The notes below the pieces were generated by a model that searched no databases, was not told where the DNA came from, and saw only the letters and a program-made list of their open reading frames with translations. From Cohnella hashimotonis (GTDB lineage Bacteria > Bacillota > Bacilli > Paenibacillales > Paenibacillaceae), in NCBI RefSeq assembly GCF_030014955.1, contig NZ_JAGRPV010000001.1, forward strand, positions 5,208,001 through 5,272,000: a stretch of DNA of 64,000 nt, given 5' to 3'. The position numbers and the translations under genes were made by a program. This document shows positions 33,564 through 42,254 of the stretch, one piece after another. The first letter of the stretch is position 1. Every line of letters begins with the position of its first letter.

Positions 33564-36500
33564 TCAAATACCGGTTAAAGCGAAGTGGACCTTCGCTCCG
33601 GCATGGTTCGCCTCCATCGCGAGTACCGTCCGGAGCTCTTCTTTCGCCTCGCTCTTCCGGCCGAGACCGAGCAGGCCGAGGCCTCTCATGTAATGGCAAT
33701 GAATCCGGTTGCGCTTGTTTAAATCGTCCTCGAAGACGAGGAAATCCGGCAGCGACACGGCAAAATAGTCGAATTTCACGTCGTCGTTCAGATGTCGCTC
33801 CGCATAGTCGACTAATTTGTTGAAGCGGCGCTTGGCCTCCTTCTCGACGCCGAGCTTCTGCCAGGCCAGGCCCTGGTAAAAAATCATATCCGGCGGTTGG
33901 TCGTTGTAGTACATCGCGCTCGCCGGCTCCTCCAGTCCCAGAGAAGCCCGCCGGAAGCTGTCTTCGGCTTGATCCGCGCGTCCCAGCCCTTCGCAGGCGA
34001 GACCCAAATAGTAATAAACGTTGTTCTCCTGAGCGCCCTCTAGCTTGCCTTCGCCCAGATTTTCCGGGTAAACGAGCGCTGCCTGCAGGTGAGCTACAGC
34101 GTCCTCGTACCGCCGATCGGCGAGATCCAGCTTCGCCGACTCGACATGCGCCAGCACATGCTGGCCCGTCGCCTTGCCTTCTCCACCCTCCCACGGATGG
34201 AACTGGCGCTCGGCCAGTGCGTGCAGCGCATCTGCATGGCGGCCCATCGCGTTCAGCAGCGTTACGTACTCGAGGTACAGGTCGTCGCGCTTGTCCACGA
34301 GCGTCTTGCGGGCGGCCAATACCTCGAACCGCCTTTCAGGCGCATAGCCCAGCTTCTTGTATAGTTGGTCGAGCTCGTAGAGCACCCGGGCGTCGTCCGC
34401 GCGAAGAGCATACGCGCGTTCCAGCGAAGCAAGCGTGCGGTCCGCATCGCCAAGCTTGTTGAAATACGCGAGCGCGAGATTGCGGTGTACCGTCGCGAAG
34501 TCGCCGTTTGCGTTCCGTGAAGCCTCCCAGGCCTTAATCGCGTCCTGATGACGTCGTTTGTCGTACAGCCAGTTGCCCAAGTAGTAATTCGCCTTGTCGT
34601 CCGCGCCGTCCGCGAGTACCGCGCTCTCGAGCACGAGCAGGTCGAACAGGCTGTTAGGGAAGCAGTACTCGGGATTCGACGCGCGTCCGGCTTCACGGAA
34701 CGCCTGAGCCTGCGTCAAGTCGCCTGTTGCTTCATACAGATAGCCCAGCGTATAGTGGACCATCGGGTAGGCATCTGCCGAAGCCTCCGGCGCGATGCGG
34801 CGCAGCACGTCGATCGCTTCTTCGTACAGCCCGGCCGAGGCATAGTCGGCGGCCAGGCTCAAGTAATTATGGGCGTCGCCTCGCATGAGGCGCAGCAGCT
34901 CCGCGCGCGCGTCGGCGGATGCAGGTACATGGCCAGCCTCTGCGAATGCAAGGATGCGCTCATTGGCGGTGCCGAAGTCCGCCACGTCAATTGCCAGTGT
35001 CTCTTCAGCATAAGCCAAGGATTCCTCAACGCGTCCCAGCCGGCGCAGCAGCGCGGCCTTCAGATGGCGCGCCTTATAGTTACGGGCGTTGCGAACAATC
35101 GAGCGTTCGACCAGCTCCAGCGCCTCGTCGAATATGCCCTTCGAAGCCGCGATCTGAGCGAGCGTGAAGTACCCGGCGTCCTGCCAGGCGGCCGACCATG
35201 TCGACTTGTACAACGCCGCGAACGCTTCCTTGTCTTTGCCCTGCAGCTTCAATGCGAAGCCCAGCTGATACAGCGCCTCGCCGTCGTATGGGTTCGGGTT
35301 GCGCCACGTCAAGGACTTGACCGCAGAACGAAAATGCCCCTCCGCTTCAGCGAACAGCCCGCGCCGCAGCAGAAGCGTGCCGTAGGCAACATTGATGCGA
35401 ATGTCGGACGGATCGCGCTTCAAGCCTTCAAGGTAATAGGACTCCGGCTCGAACGTGGCATGACGGTATTGCTCCAAATGCAGCCCTGCCAGATACAGCT
35501 GCTCGTTCGTACTTAACTCCTGTGGCTCCGGCAACGGCTTGGCGGCCTCCGGCACATCCTCGATGGAAGGCTCGGCAGGCCGGTAAGCGATAAGAAGGCG
35601 CCCCTCGGCGCTCTTGATCGTGACGGTCAGGTCATGCGGCCGGTCTCCCTCGTCCAGCGATACGACAGATTTGAACGTGGATACCGGCGATAGGACGACG
35701 CTCTCCTTCAAGTAAGCGCGCTGCCTGCCTTTAAGCTCGATGACCGCGTCAACGAACACGGAAGTCGCGTACGCCAGCACCGTTGCTTGGCGCGCGGTCT
35801 CATCGACCTCGAGATTAACGGCCGCGTCGATGGATGCATTTTTAACGACCCCGATGTCCTTGTAAGGCATGAAGTACTGGGTGAACGACTTTTCCTCGTA
35901 AGGCGCAAGCCACGTAAAATCAGGCTGGTTGTCCGTATAAACGCCGGTCATAAGCTCAATATACGGACCATCTTCGTCCGTAAGATTGCGGTCCCACGCC
36001 TGCCCGAATTGTCCATTTCCCCACGTCCACTGCTTTTTACCCGGCGATACGTGATGATTGGCGACATGCAGCAGACCGGCTTGGACGCCATGGTCGTAAC
36101 CGCCGACGAAGTTGTATTCCGACTTGTAGGCCATATAGGATGTCGGAACAGGGATGTTCCGATAACGGGAAATGTCCACGCCTGCGGAGTAATCCATTTT
36201 GTAGTACATGCCCGTTGCGATCGGGAACCGGGAAACATCGCGTTTGCCATGGTCGAAGACGGCTGTCACGTCCGGCGGGAACACCGACTGCGTATGGTCG
36301 TTGACGGCCACCGCCGGGTTCGCCCACCACAGGAACGTTTGCGGCTCGGGCGTGCGATTGTACAGCTGCGCAGAAATTTCTAAGTACGCTTTGCCCGGAT
36401 GCAGCGTAAAGCCAGCCGTTACCTTCGTACCGTACATGCGGTCGATCTCGCTGACCCACACGGTAGCGGAGCCATCCTCGCGCGCTTCGAGCTTGTATTC

Positions 36501-36920
36501 GACCGGCCCGTAAGTGTTCGGACGGTGGTGCTGTGGCCAGTTGAACTCAATGCCGCCGGAAATCCAAGGACCGGCCAGTCCGACGAGCGCCGGCTTGATG
36601 ACGCGATTGTAGTAGACGAAGTCGTAGTCGTTTGTCTTGTCCAGCGCGCGGTAGACGCGGCCGCCAAGCTCGGGCATGATTTCGATCCGTACGAATTCGT
36701 TTTCCAATATGGCAAGCCGGTAATTTTGCGGCTTCTTATCGTCCTCGATTTTGTCGACGACCGGATGCGGATAGACGCGTCCGGAGCTGCCCTGATACAC
36801 GCGCTTCTCCAGAAACATCGGGTTGCGGTCGGGCATACCGATGCCGTAAGTCGGAATAGAAACATCCTCTTCCCAAATCCGCACGGTCTGCGCCCGAGCT
36901 GTCGCTGCTTGTTGTGCCAA
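33564..36920 (-). CDS. DUF5107 domain protein with TPR array
   Basis: 1118 residues, no signal peptide, so cytoplasmic. TTG 36920 with AGGAGGG six bases upstream is the start. Residues about 50-400 contain the DUF5107 region, a sugar-mutarotase/galactose-mutarotase-like beta-sandwich (LAILENEFVRIEIMPELGGR and FLWWANPAVAVNDHTQ with aromatic and His residues). The rest is a long chain of tetratricopeptide repeats. Proteins of this type sit beside carbohydrate-related AraC regulators, as here. The role, perhaps in intracellular sugar processing, is inferred only. Confidence 0.85.
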   Translation of the reverse strand: MAQQAATARAQTVRIWEEDVSIPTYGIGMPDRNPMFLEKRVYQGSSGRVYPHPVVDKIEDDKKPQNYRLAILENEFVRIEIMPELGGRVYRALDKTNDYDFVYYNRVIKPALVGLAGPWISGGIEFNWPQHHRPNTYGPVEYKLEAREDGSATVWVSEIDRMYGTKVTAGFTLHPGKAYLEISAQLYNRTPEPQTFLWWANPAVAVNDHTQSVFPPDVTAVFDHGKRDVSRFPIATGMYYKMDYSAGVDISRYRNIPVPTSYMAYKSEYNFVGGYDHGVQAGLLHVANHHVSPGKKQWTWGNGQFGQAWDRNLTDEDGPYIELMTGVYTDNQPDFTWLAPYEEKSFTQYFMPYKDIGVVKNASIDAAVNLEVDETARQATVLAYATSVFVDAVIELKGRQRAYLKESVVLSPVSTFKSVVSLDEGDRPHDLTVTIKSAEGRLLIAYRPAEPSIEDVPEAAKPLPEPQELSTNEQLYLAGLHLEQYRHATFEPESYYLEGLKRDPSDIRINVAYGTLLLRRGLFAEAEGHFRSAVKSLTWRNPNPYDGEALYQLGFALKLQGKDKEAFAALYKSTWSAAWQDAGYFTLAQIAASKGIFDEALELVERSIVRNARNYKARHLKAALLRRLGRVEESLAYAEETLAIDVADFGTANERILAFAEAGHVPASADARAELLRLMRGDAHNYLSLAADYASAGLYEEAIDVLRRIAPEASADAYPMVHYTLGYLYEATGDLTQAQAFREAGRASNPEYCFPNSLFDLLVLESAVLADGADDKANYYLGNWLYDKRRHQDAIKAWEASRNANGDFATVHRNLALAYFNKLGDADRTLASLERAYALRADDARVLYELDQLYKKLGYAPERRFEVLAARKTLVDKRDDLYLEYVTLLNAMGRHADALHALAERQFHPWEGGEGKATGQHVLAHVESAKLDLADRRYEDAVAHLQAALVYPENLGEGKLEGAQENNVYYYLGLACEGLGRADQAEDSFRRASLGLEEPASAMYYNDQPPDMIFYQGLAWQKLGVEKEAKRRFNKLVDYAERHLNDDVKFDYFAVSLPDFLVFEDDLNKRNRIHCHYMRGLGLLGLGRKSEAKEELRTVLAMEANHAGAKVHFALTGI

Positions 36921-36949
36921 GATGAATCCCTCCTCCGATGGATACCTTC

Positions 36950-36978
36950 ACTTTACGATAGATAATGCTACTCGCCAA
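36950..36978 (-). promoter_or_regulatory. Candidate sigma-A promoter of the DUF5107/TPR gene
   Basis: Minus-strand -35 TTGGCG and -10 TAAAGT with a 17-base spacer. It lies in the 128-bp gap shared with the divergent AraC-type gene, so that regulator could control it. Confidence 0.5.
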
Positions 36979-37048
36979 TTGACTGAATTCGGTTTATGAT
37001 GGAGGATATTCTGATTTCATATGGATAACTCGACAGGAGTGGCACGTC

Positions 37049-37936
37049 GTGGACGATATTCAGAAACCGGAAGGCTTCCCTCAAGAAAAGCTGTTCGTGC
37101 TGCCCGACTATTTTGCCGTCGAGTTGGCCGAATTCGAGTTGACCAAAAATTTCTATGCGAGCGATATCGGTTACTTCCCCCGCGCGCGCCATCACTACCG
37201 CGATCGACCCGAGGGCTGCGACTCGCATATCGTCATCTATTGCACGGATGGCGCCGGATGGGTGGAGCAGGAAGGGAAGACCCAGCCGATCGCAGAGCGG
37301 CATCTGGCCGTCATTCCGGCAGGCGTCCCGCATCGTTATGGCGCATCGGCCGAATCGCCATGGAGCATTTACTGGTTTCATTTGAGAGGCGATCATGTCG
37401 ACGCCCATCTCCGTCTCTATGGATTAGGCGGGCGTCCCGTCCAGGTATCGATCGGCATGCATACCCACTTTCTGGAGAGTTTCGAACGATGCTACAGCTT
37501 GCTCTTGGACAAGCCCTATTCGCTCCCGGCGCAGGTTCAAGTGTCGCAGACGCTTGCCCAGCTGCTAGGCGCGATCGGTCTTGGCACAGGCGGCACGTCC
37601 CGCCAACGCAAGCGAGAAGAAGATATCGAGCGTGCGATCCGTTATATGAACGATCATCTGCAGTCTTCCATCACGCTTCCCGAGCTCGCCTTTCATACGG
37701 GACTGTCGAAGCAGCACTTAATTTACCTGTTTAAGCAGGAGACGAGTTTCTCGCCGATCGATTATTTCCTTCGCCTGAAGATGCAAAGAGCCGGCCAGCT
37801 TCTAAGCCTGACCGGCATGGCTATAAAGGAGGTCGCCGCGGAAGTCGGCTTCGGCGATCCGTACTATTTTTCCCGCATGTTCAAAAAGCTCATGGGCGTC
37901 TCGCCATCCGACTACCGCAGCATGCCCAAGGGCTGA
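37049..37936 (+). CDS. AraC-family regulator with cupin sensor domain
   Basis: 295 residues. GTG 37049 has AGGAG nine bases upstream. Residues about 20-160 form the cupin-type AraC-binding domain (HIVIYCTDGAGWVEQEGK, HLAVIPAGVPHRYGA); residues about 190-290 hold a double helix-turn-helix (LPELAFHTGLSKQHLIYLF, IKEVAAEVGFGDPYYFSRMF). Divergent placement suggests that it regulates the DUF5107/TPR gene in response to a sugar. Confidence 0.9.
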   Translation: MDDIQKPEGFPQEKLFVLPDYFAVELAEFELTKNFYASDIGYFPRARHHYRDRPEGCDSHIVIYCTDGAGWVEQEGKTQPIAERHLAVIPAGVPHRYGASAESPWSIYWFHLRGDHVDAHLRLYGLGGRPVQVSIGMHTHFLESFERCYSLLLDKPYSLPAQVQVSQTLAQLLGAIGLGTGGTSRQRKREEDIERAIRYMNDHLQSSITLPELAFHTGLSKQHLIYLFKQETSFSPIDYFLRLKMQRAGQLLSLTGMAIKEVAAEVGFGDPYYFSRMFKKLMGVSPSDYRSMPKG

Positions 37937-37942
37937 GGCCAG

Positions 37943-38133
37943 CACATGGAGGGGCCACACCGCCGATGGAGGCGAAGAAGCGCTGTACAGCGTCACATGG
38001 ACGGACCACGGCGCCAACCGTGGAGAAGAGACGCTATACAGCGTCTCTTCGAGGGACCACGACGCCAACTGTGGCAAAGAGACGCTATACAGCGTCACAT
38101 GGACGGACCACGGCGCCAACCAACCGTGGCAAA
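37943..38133. repeat. 51-bp tandem repeat, about 3.7 copies, each with a palindrome
   Basis: Copies start at 37943, 37994, 38045 and 38096 (the last incomplete and with a four-base CAAC insertion). The unit includes CACATGGACGGACCACGGCG and the palindromic GACGCTATACAGCGTC. The repeat fills most of the gap between the AraC gene and the NAD(P)-binding protein gene. It stays open in one frame as 17-codon repeats, but I see no ribosome site and treat it as non-coding. Confidence 0.85.
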
Positions 38134-38188
38134 TCGACCTAGCACGTTGATCGCTGGCGCATCCTCTCGGAGAAGGAGTTTTGTTTTA

Positions 38189-38809
38189 ATGAACATTTTA
38201 ATTTTAGGCGCGACTGGACGGGTAGGAAGTAAAATCGTTCCTTATGCGCTACATGATGGACATCATGTTACCGTGTTAGTTCGTACGCCAGAAAAAATTC
38301 AAATGAATGATGAAAATTTATCTATTCTTCAAGGTAATGTGCTGGTTAAACAGGATATCGGCCGTGCTATGCAAGGGATTGATACCGTTATAAGCGCATT
38401 AAATACGGATGGAACAACCACTCTCTCAGAGAGTATGCCTCTTATTATCGAAGCCATGGAACGCGAAGGCATACAACGAATTATCACGGTAGGGACAGCA
38501 GGTATACTGCAAAGCAGGACTAGCCCGGATACACTTCGTTATCAGTCCAGCGAATCCAAGCGCAGAACGGTCCGTGCAGCCACAGAACATCATAAAGTTT
38601 ACGAGTTGCTTAAACAATCAACGCTAAAATGGACGATCGTCTGTCCCACGTATTTGCCTGATGGAGAAAGAACAGGTAACTATCGAGTAGAACGCCATTT
38701 TCTGCCTGAGGGTGGCGTTGAAATATCCGTGCCGGACACAGCAGAATTTACATTTGGCCTGATAAAAACGAACGATTATATCCAATCGCGTGTAGGTATT
38801 GCCTATTGA
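38189..38809 (+). CDS. NAD(P)-binding Rossmann protein (atypical SDR/NmrA-like)
   Basis: 206 residues. ATG 38189 has AAGGAG ten bases upstream; upstream in-frame codons lie within the tandem repeat. The N-terminus LILGATGRVGSKIVPYAL is the NAD(P)-binding Gly motif of atypical SDRs, followed by the GNVLVKQDIGRAMQGIDTVI and ITVGTAG strands. The classical YxxxK pair is not obvious, as in NmrA/YwnB-type proteins. The substrate is unknown. Its base composition is lower in GC than its neighbours, which may mean acquisition. Confidence 0.8.
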   Translation: MNILILGATGRVGSKIVPYALHDGHHVTVLVRTPEKIQMNDENLSILQGNVLVKQDIGRAMQGIDTVISALNTDGTTTLSESMPLIIEAMEREGIQRIITVGTAGILQSRTSPDTLRYQSSESKRRTVRAATEHHKVYELLKQSTLKWTIVCPTYLPDGERTGNYRVERHFLPEGGVEISVPDTAEFTFGLIKTNDYIQSRVGIAY

Positions 38810-38845
38810 CGCCGATGCCATGTCGGAGAGAAACACAATGCGCTC

Positions 38846-38873
38846 AAAAAGAAAAACCCCTTGATAAGCAAGG
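38846..38873 (-). terminator. Intrinsic terminator, minus strand
   Basis: Minus-strand CCCTTGCTTATCAAGGGG stem followed by TTTTTCTTTTT. It lies about 110 bases after the SpoU methyltransferase gene and would end that transcript. A separate hairpin (CTCACAGG/CCTGTGAG) overlaps the methyltransferase stop codon. Confidence 0.6.
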
Positions 38874-38985
38874 GATTATGATCAAGGAATTCAATCTGAA
38901 AAGATTAGAAAACGCTGTGGCAACAAACTGCGTTCCAAATCGGTGACGAGCGCCATTCATACGAGAGAACATCCGAAGTTACAAC

Positions 38986-39876
38986 TCACAGGCTCGGACC
39001 CTGTGAGTTTAAAACCAACCGCTGCCGCTGCGCCTCGAACAACAGCACCGTGGCGGCCATCGCTACGTTCAGCGACTCGGCGTATCCGGTCATCGGGATG
39101 ATGATCGGCCGATCGATAAGCGCCTGCGCTTGTGCGGAGAGCCCGGCGCCCTCGTTGCCGAAGAGCAGCCAGACGTCGCCGCCGGTCAGGTCGATCTCGT
39201 AACAGGACAGCTCCGCTTGCAGGCTCGTACCGTACAAGACCGCGCCCTGCCGCTTCGCTTCAGGCAGGAGCTCGCTCAGATCGGCCTCGATCGTCGGCAC
39301 GCGGAAGAGCGAGCCCATCGTGGCGCGCAGCGTCTTGGCATTATAAAGATCGGCAGTGCCCTTGCCGAGCACGACGGCCGCAGCGCCGCTCGCAGCAGCG
39401 CAGCGCACGATCGTACCGACGTTGCCCGGATCCTGCACGCCGTCGAGCACGACGACGGGGCCGCGCCGGCGCAGGGCGGCCATAGTGTCGGCATCCTCGC
39501 TCGGTCCGCTTCCGAACAGCGCCTCCCGTTCGACGCTTCGCTTTATCGCCACCGCAAATACCGGCTGCGGCGTCTCGGTCTCGCTGCACTTGGCGATGAT
39601 GTCCGGCGAGACCGGGATCCACGCCGTCTCAGCGGCCTGCCCGTCTCCCGATCCGCCGCGCTCCGCGTAAGGCAGCAGCTCCTCGGGCAAGCCGAAGCCC
39701 TCGTCGAAAACGACGGCCTCGAGCGGCCATCCCGCTTCGAGCGCTTCTAAGACCAGATGGACGCCCTCCAGCTTGAAGCGCCCGCTCTGCTGCCGGTATT
39801 TGCGCTCGGACAGCTTGGCCCATCCCTTGACGCGAGGATTGGCGACGGAGGCGATCGCTTGCTCAAAGACTGGCAT
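38986..39876 (-). CDS. SpoU/TrmH-family RNA 2'-O-methyltransferase
   Basis: 296 residues. The N-terminal substrate-binding domain (RVKGWAKLSERKYRQQSGRFKLEG) is followed by the SPOUT knot domain with the three motifs: VVLDGVQDPGNVGTIVRCAA, WLLFGNEGAGLS and IIPMTGYAESLNVAMAA. It should methylate a ribose in rRNA or tRNA; such proteins are often annotated as 23S rRNA methyltransferases next to pheS in Bacillales. Here the ATG at 39876 lies inside the end of the potassium-regulator gene with GGAG seven bases upstream, indicating coupled translation. Confidence 0.9.
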   Translation of the reverse strand: MPVFEQAIASVANPRVKGWAKLSERKYRQQSGRFKLEGVHLVLEALEAGWPLEAVVFDEGFGLPEELLPYAERGGSGDGQAAETAWIPVSPDIIAKCSETETPQPVFAVAIKRSVEREALFGSGPSEDADTMAALRRRGPVVVLDGVQDPGNVGTIVRCAAASGAAAVVLGKGTADLYNAKTLRATMGSLFRVPTIEADLSELLPEAKRQGAVLYGTSLQAELSCYEIDLTGGDVWLLFGNEGAGLSAQAQALIDRPIIIPMTGYAESLNVAMAATVLLFEAQRQRLVLNSQGPSL

Positions 39877-40537
39877 AGTCTTGCTCCAATTGGGTCAGCT
39901 GCCCGTTGTTGCCCACGATGACAAGCACGTCGGTGCGCAGCAGCGGCTTGTCGGCACGCGGCGTCACGTCCATTTTTTCCCCGCCGTGCTTGATTGCCAT
40001 GACGTTGCACCCGTATTTTACGCGAAAATCGAGCTCCCTCAGCGTCTTGCCCGCCATATTCGAAGGCACCTGCAGCTCGACGATGCTATAGTCCGGAGAC
40101 AGCTCGATATGCTCGATAATGTTCGGCGAGATCAGATGATGCGCGACCCGCAGCCCCATGTCCCGCTCGGGGAACACGACTTTGTCGGCGCCGATCTTGC
40201 TTAGCACCTTGCCATGAAGCTCGGTTTGCGCCTTGACGATAATCCGGGGCACGCCCAGGTCCTTGAGAATCAGCGTCGTCAGAATGCTCGCCTGAATGTC
40301 TTGGCCGATCGCGACGACCACGACGTCCAGATTGCGGATGCCGAGCGCCTTGAGCGCTTCCTCGTCGGTGGAATCCGCAGATACGGCGTGCGTGACCACG
40401 TTCGCCATATCCTGCACGCGCTCCTCGTTCTCGTCTACCGCGAGCACTTCGTAACCCATTTTCGCCAGATACTGCGCGACGCTTGAGCCGAAGCGCCCGA
40501 GACCGATGACGGCGAATTGCTTTTTGCCCTTGGCCAT
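39863..40537 (-). CDS. KtrA/KtrC-like potassium-uptake regulator (RCK)
   Basis: 224 residues. The N-terminal RCK/TrkA-N domain has the nucleotide-binding FAVIGLGRFGSSVAQYLA motif and the acidic end of strand 2 (VDENEERV); residues about 135-220 form the TrkA-C domain. The sequence resembles KtrC and KtrA of Bacillus, cytoplasmic ring proteins that gate the KtrB/KtrD channel in response to ATP/ADP and c-di-AMP. No membrane subunit is in the window. ATG 40537 has AGGAGG upstream; an extended -10 (TGTTATAAT) lies near 40591. Confidence 0.88.
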   Translation of the reverse strand: MAKGKKQFAVIGLGRFGSSVAQYLAKMGYEVLAVDENEERVQDMANVVTHAVSADSTDEEALKALGIRNLDVVVVAIGQDIQASILTTLILKDLGVPRIIVKAQTELHGKVLSKIGADKVVFPERDMGLRVAHHLISPNIIEHIELSPDYSIVELQVPSNMAGKTLRELDFRVKYGCNVMAIKHGGEKMDVTPRADKPLLRTDVLVIVGNNGQLTQLEQDYASL

Positions 40538-40704
40538 GCCGAAGGTTCCTCCTCGTTCTTGCCTTGCCGGCTTCGCTTTTCGTGGTTTCCATTATAACAC
40601 GGACCCGCGCGCCGGATAACCGCCCGTCGGCTCGGAGACGCTATATTGGCGGCAGTCCCGGATGCCCCGGCCTGCGGACGATTGCTTCGAGGAGGATCAG
40701 TACC

Positions 40705-40944
40705 GTGAACATCACCCTGCGAGAAGCCATCTTCAAACGCGTCGAAGGCAAGAGCAAGGCCGAGCTGAGAGCCACGATCGAGGATTCGATCGGCAATGCC
40801 GAGGTGACGCTGCCCGGTATCGGCGTGCTTTTCGAGATGATGTGGACGCACAGCGCCGAGGAAATACGCGAGCAGCTGGTCGACACGCTGCATGCCCAGC
40901 TTGCGGCAAGAACCGGGGCGGCGGATGCCCCGACACCGAGTTGA
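40705..40944 (+). CDS. sspI: Small acid-soluble spore protein SspI
   Basis: 79 residues, GTG start at 40705 with GAGGAGG upstream. The pattern LREAIFKRVEGKSKAELRATI and LPGIGVLFEMMWTHS matches SspI, a minor spore-core protein made in the forespore, with a slightly longer Ala/Pro-rich tail than in Bacillus subtilis. Its presence identifies a spore former. It lies convergent to phnM with only six bases between their stops, and divergent from the KtrC-like gene. In Bacillus sspI is also near the SpoU-type methyltransferase gene, which supports the call. Confidence 0.9.
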   Translation: MNITLREAIFKRVEGKSKAELRATIEDSIGNAEVTLPGIGVLFEMMWTHSAEEIREQLVDTLHAQLAARTGAADAPTPS

Positions 40945-40950
40945 ATTTAC

Positions 40951-42120
40951 TTAATTCCGAAAATCCCGCATCTGGGAAACGACCGTCCCTTCGACGATCG
41001 TATCGGTGACAACCGGTACGCCGCCGACAGTCCTGACGAGGAGCAGATCGGCAAACTTGCCCGGCTCGATCGAACCGACGCTCGCCGCTTGCCCGAGCGC
41101 CGTCGCCGGCTCGAGCGAAGCCATGCGCACGGCTTCGTGGAGCGGGATGCCGCCAGCGTGCATGCCGAACAAAGAATGAAGCAGCGACGCCGGATGATAA
41201 TCGGAGCAAACGATGTCGGCGGCGCCTGCCCTGACGGCTTCCATAGCCGTCAGGTTTTTGTCGTGGGAGCCGCCGCGCACGAGGTTCGGAGCGCCCACGC
41301 ATATTTTCACGCCCCGTTCCGAGGCGTATGCGGCCGTCTCCAGATTAAGCGGAAATTCGCTGATCGACGCGCCGAAAGCGATCGAACGGTCCACTTGCTC
41401 CGGCGTATCGTCATCGTGCGAAGCCACTGCGATACCGTGCTGTCTGGCAAGCCCGGTAAGCTGACGCAGCCTGTCCCAATCGATCAGCGCCCGTCGCGCC
41501 TGCAGCTCCTCGACGATCCGCTCGCATTCCTCCGCGTCGACGCCCTGATTTTTCATCACATAACGGTGGAAGGCGCCCGGACGACGGTACTGCCCCTGAC
41601 CCGGCGCATGATCCATCAGCGACAAATAATCGATCTGTCCCTCGCCAATGAGCCGTTCCGCCAGCGGAAATCCGGTCAGATGCGACACTTCGTAACGCAG
41701 ATGAACGCGATGTCGTATCATCGACCGCTGCGCGCCGAGCCGCCGGATCGTGCCGATCATCTCCGACACGAGATGCTCGCCTCGAAGGCTTAAGCCCACG
41801 CCAAGCGACAGCGAATGATACATGGTCGTGATGCCATGCCCGGCAAGCTTGCGCTCGAATTGCAGGAACGCCATTTCCATCGGAAAAAGCGTGTTCGGAC
41901 GCGGCTCGGTCTCCTTCTCGATCGCGTCGCAATGGATATCGACGAGACCCGGCAGCACATAAGCGCCGTCCGCATCGATCTCCTGTGCGTCTCCGCCAAC
42001 GCCGATCTCCCCGCGGCTCCCGATCCGCGCGATGCGTCCGTTTTCCACGAAGACATCGGCTTGCTCCACGCTCCCGGGCAGCACGACCTTGCCCTTGCGA
42101 ATCCATAGCCTTTTTTCCAT
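40951..42120 (-). CDS. phnM: PhnM-like alpha-D-ribose 1-methylphosphonate 5-triphosphate diphosphatase
   Basis: About 389 residues, amidohydrolase superfamily. ATG 42120 (MEKRLWIRKG) has GGGGGAG nine bases upstream; the frame is open to 42198. Motifs: metal-site region LVDIHCDAIEKETEPRPN, ASHDDDTPEQ and CSDYHPASLLHS, all typical of PhnM of the C-P lyase pathway, which removes diphosphate from the ribose-phosphonate intermediate. No other phn gene is in the window, so it either works with a remote C-P lyase cluster or has another substrate. Confidence 0.85.
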   Translation of the reverse strand: MEKRLWIRKGKVVLPGSVEQADVFVENGRIARIGSRGEIGVGGDAQEIDADGAYVLPGLVDIHCDAIEKETEPRPNTLFPMEMAFLQFERKLAGHGITTMYHSLSLGVGLSLRGEHLVSEMIGTIRRLGAQRSMIRHRVHLRYEVSHLTGFPLAERLIGEGQIDYLSLMDHAPGQGQYRRPGAFHRYVMKNQGVDAEECERIVEELQARRALIDWDRLRQLTGLARQHGIAVASHDDDTPEQVDRSIAFGASISEFPLNLETAAYASERGVKICVGAPNLVRGGSHDKNLTAMEAVRAGAADIVCSDYHPASLLHSLFGMHAGGIPLHEAVRMASLEPATALGQAASVGSIEPGKFADLLLVRTVGGVPVVTDTIVEGTVVSQMRDFRN

Positions 42121-42254
42121 TGCTCCGCTCTCCCCCGGCACTTCCTGATACGATAAGACGATAAGGATAGTATTCCACAAACGCCCTTGCGGGAGCAACT
42201 TTGAGCGTTCGTGGAAGAAACGGTCTAATATCGGCGGGCGACCTGCTCCAGTTA

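Noticed and set aside
37946..38188. N-terminal extension of the NAD(P)-binding protein through the 51-bp repeats
   Set aside because: The Rossmann motif starts right after ATG 38189, which has its own AAGGAG; the extension is basic repeat translation.
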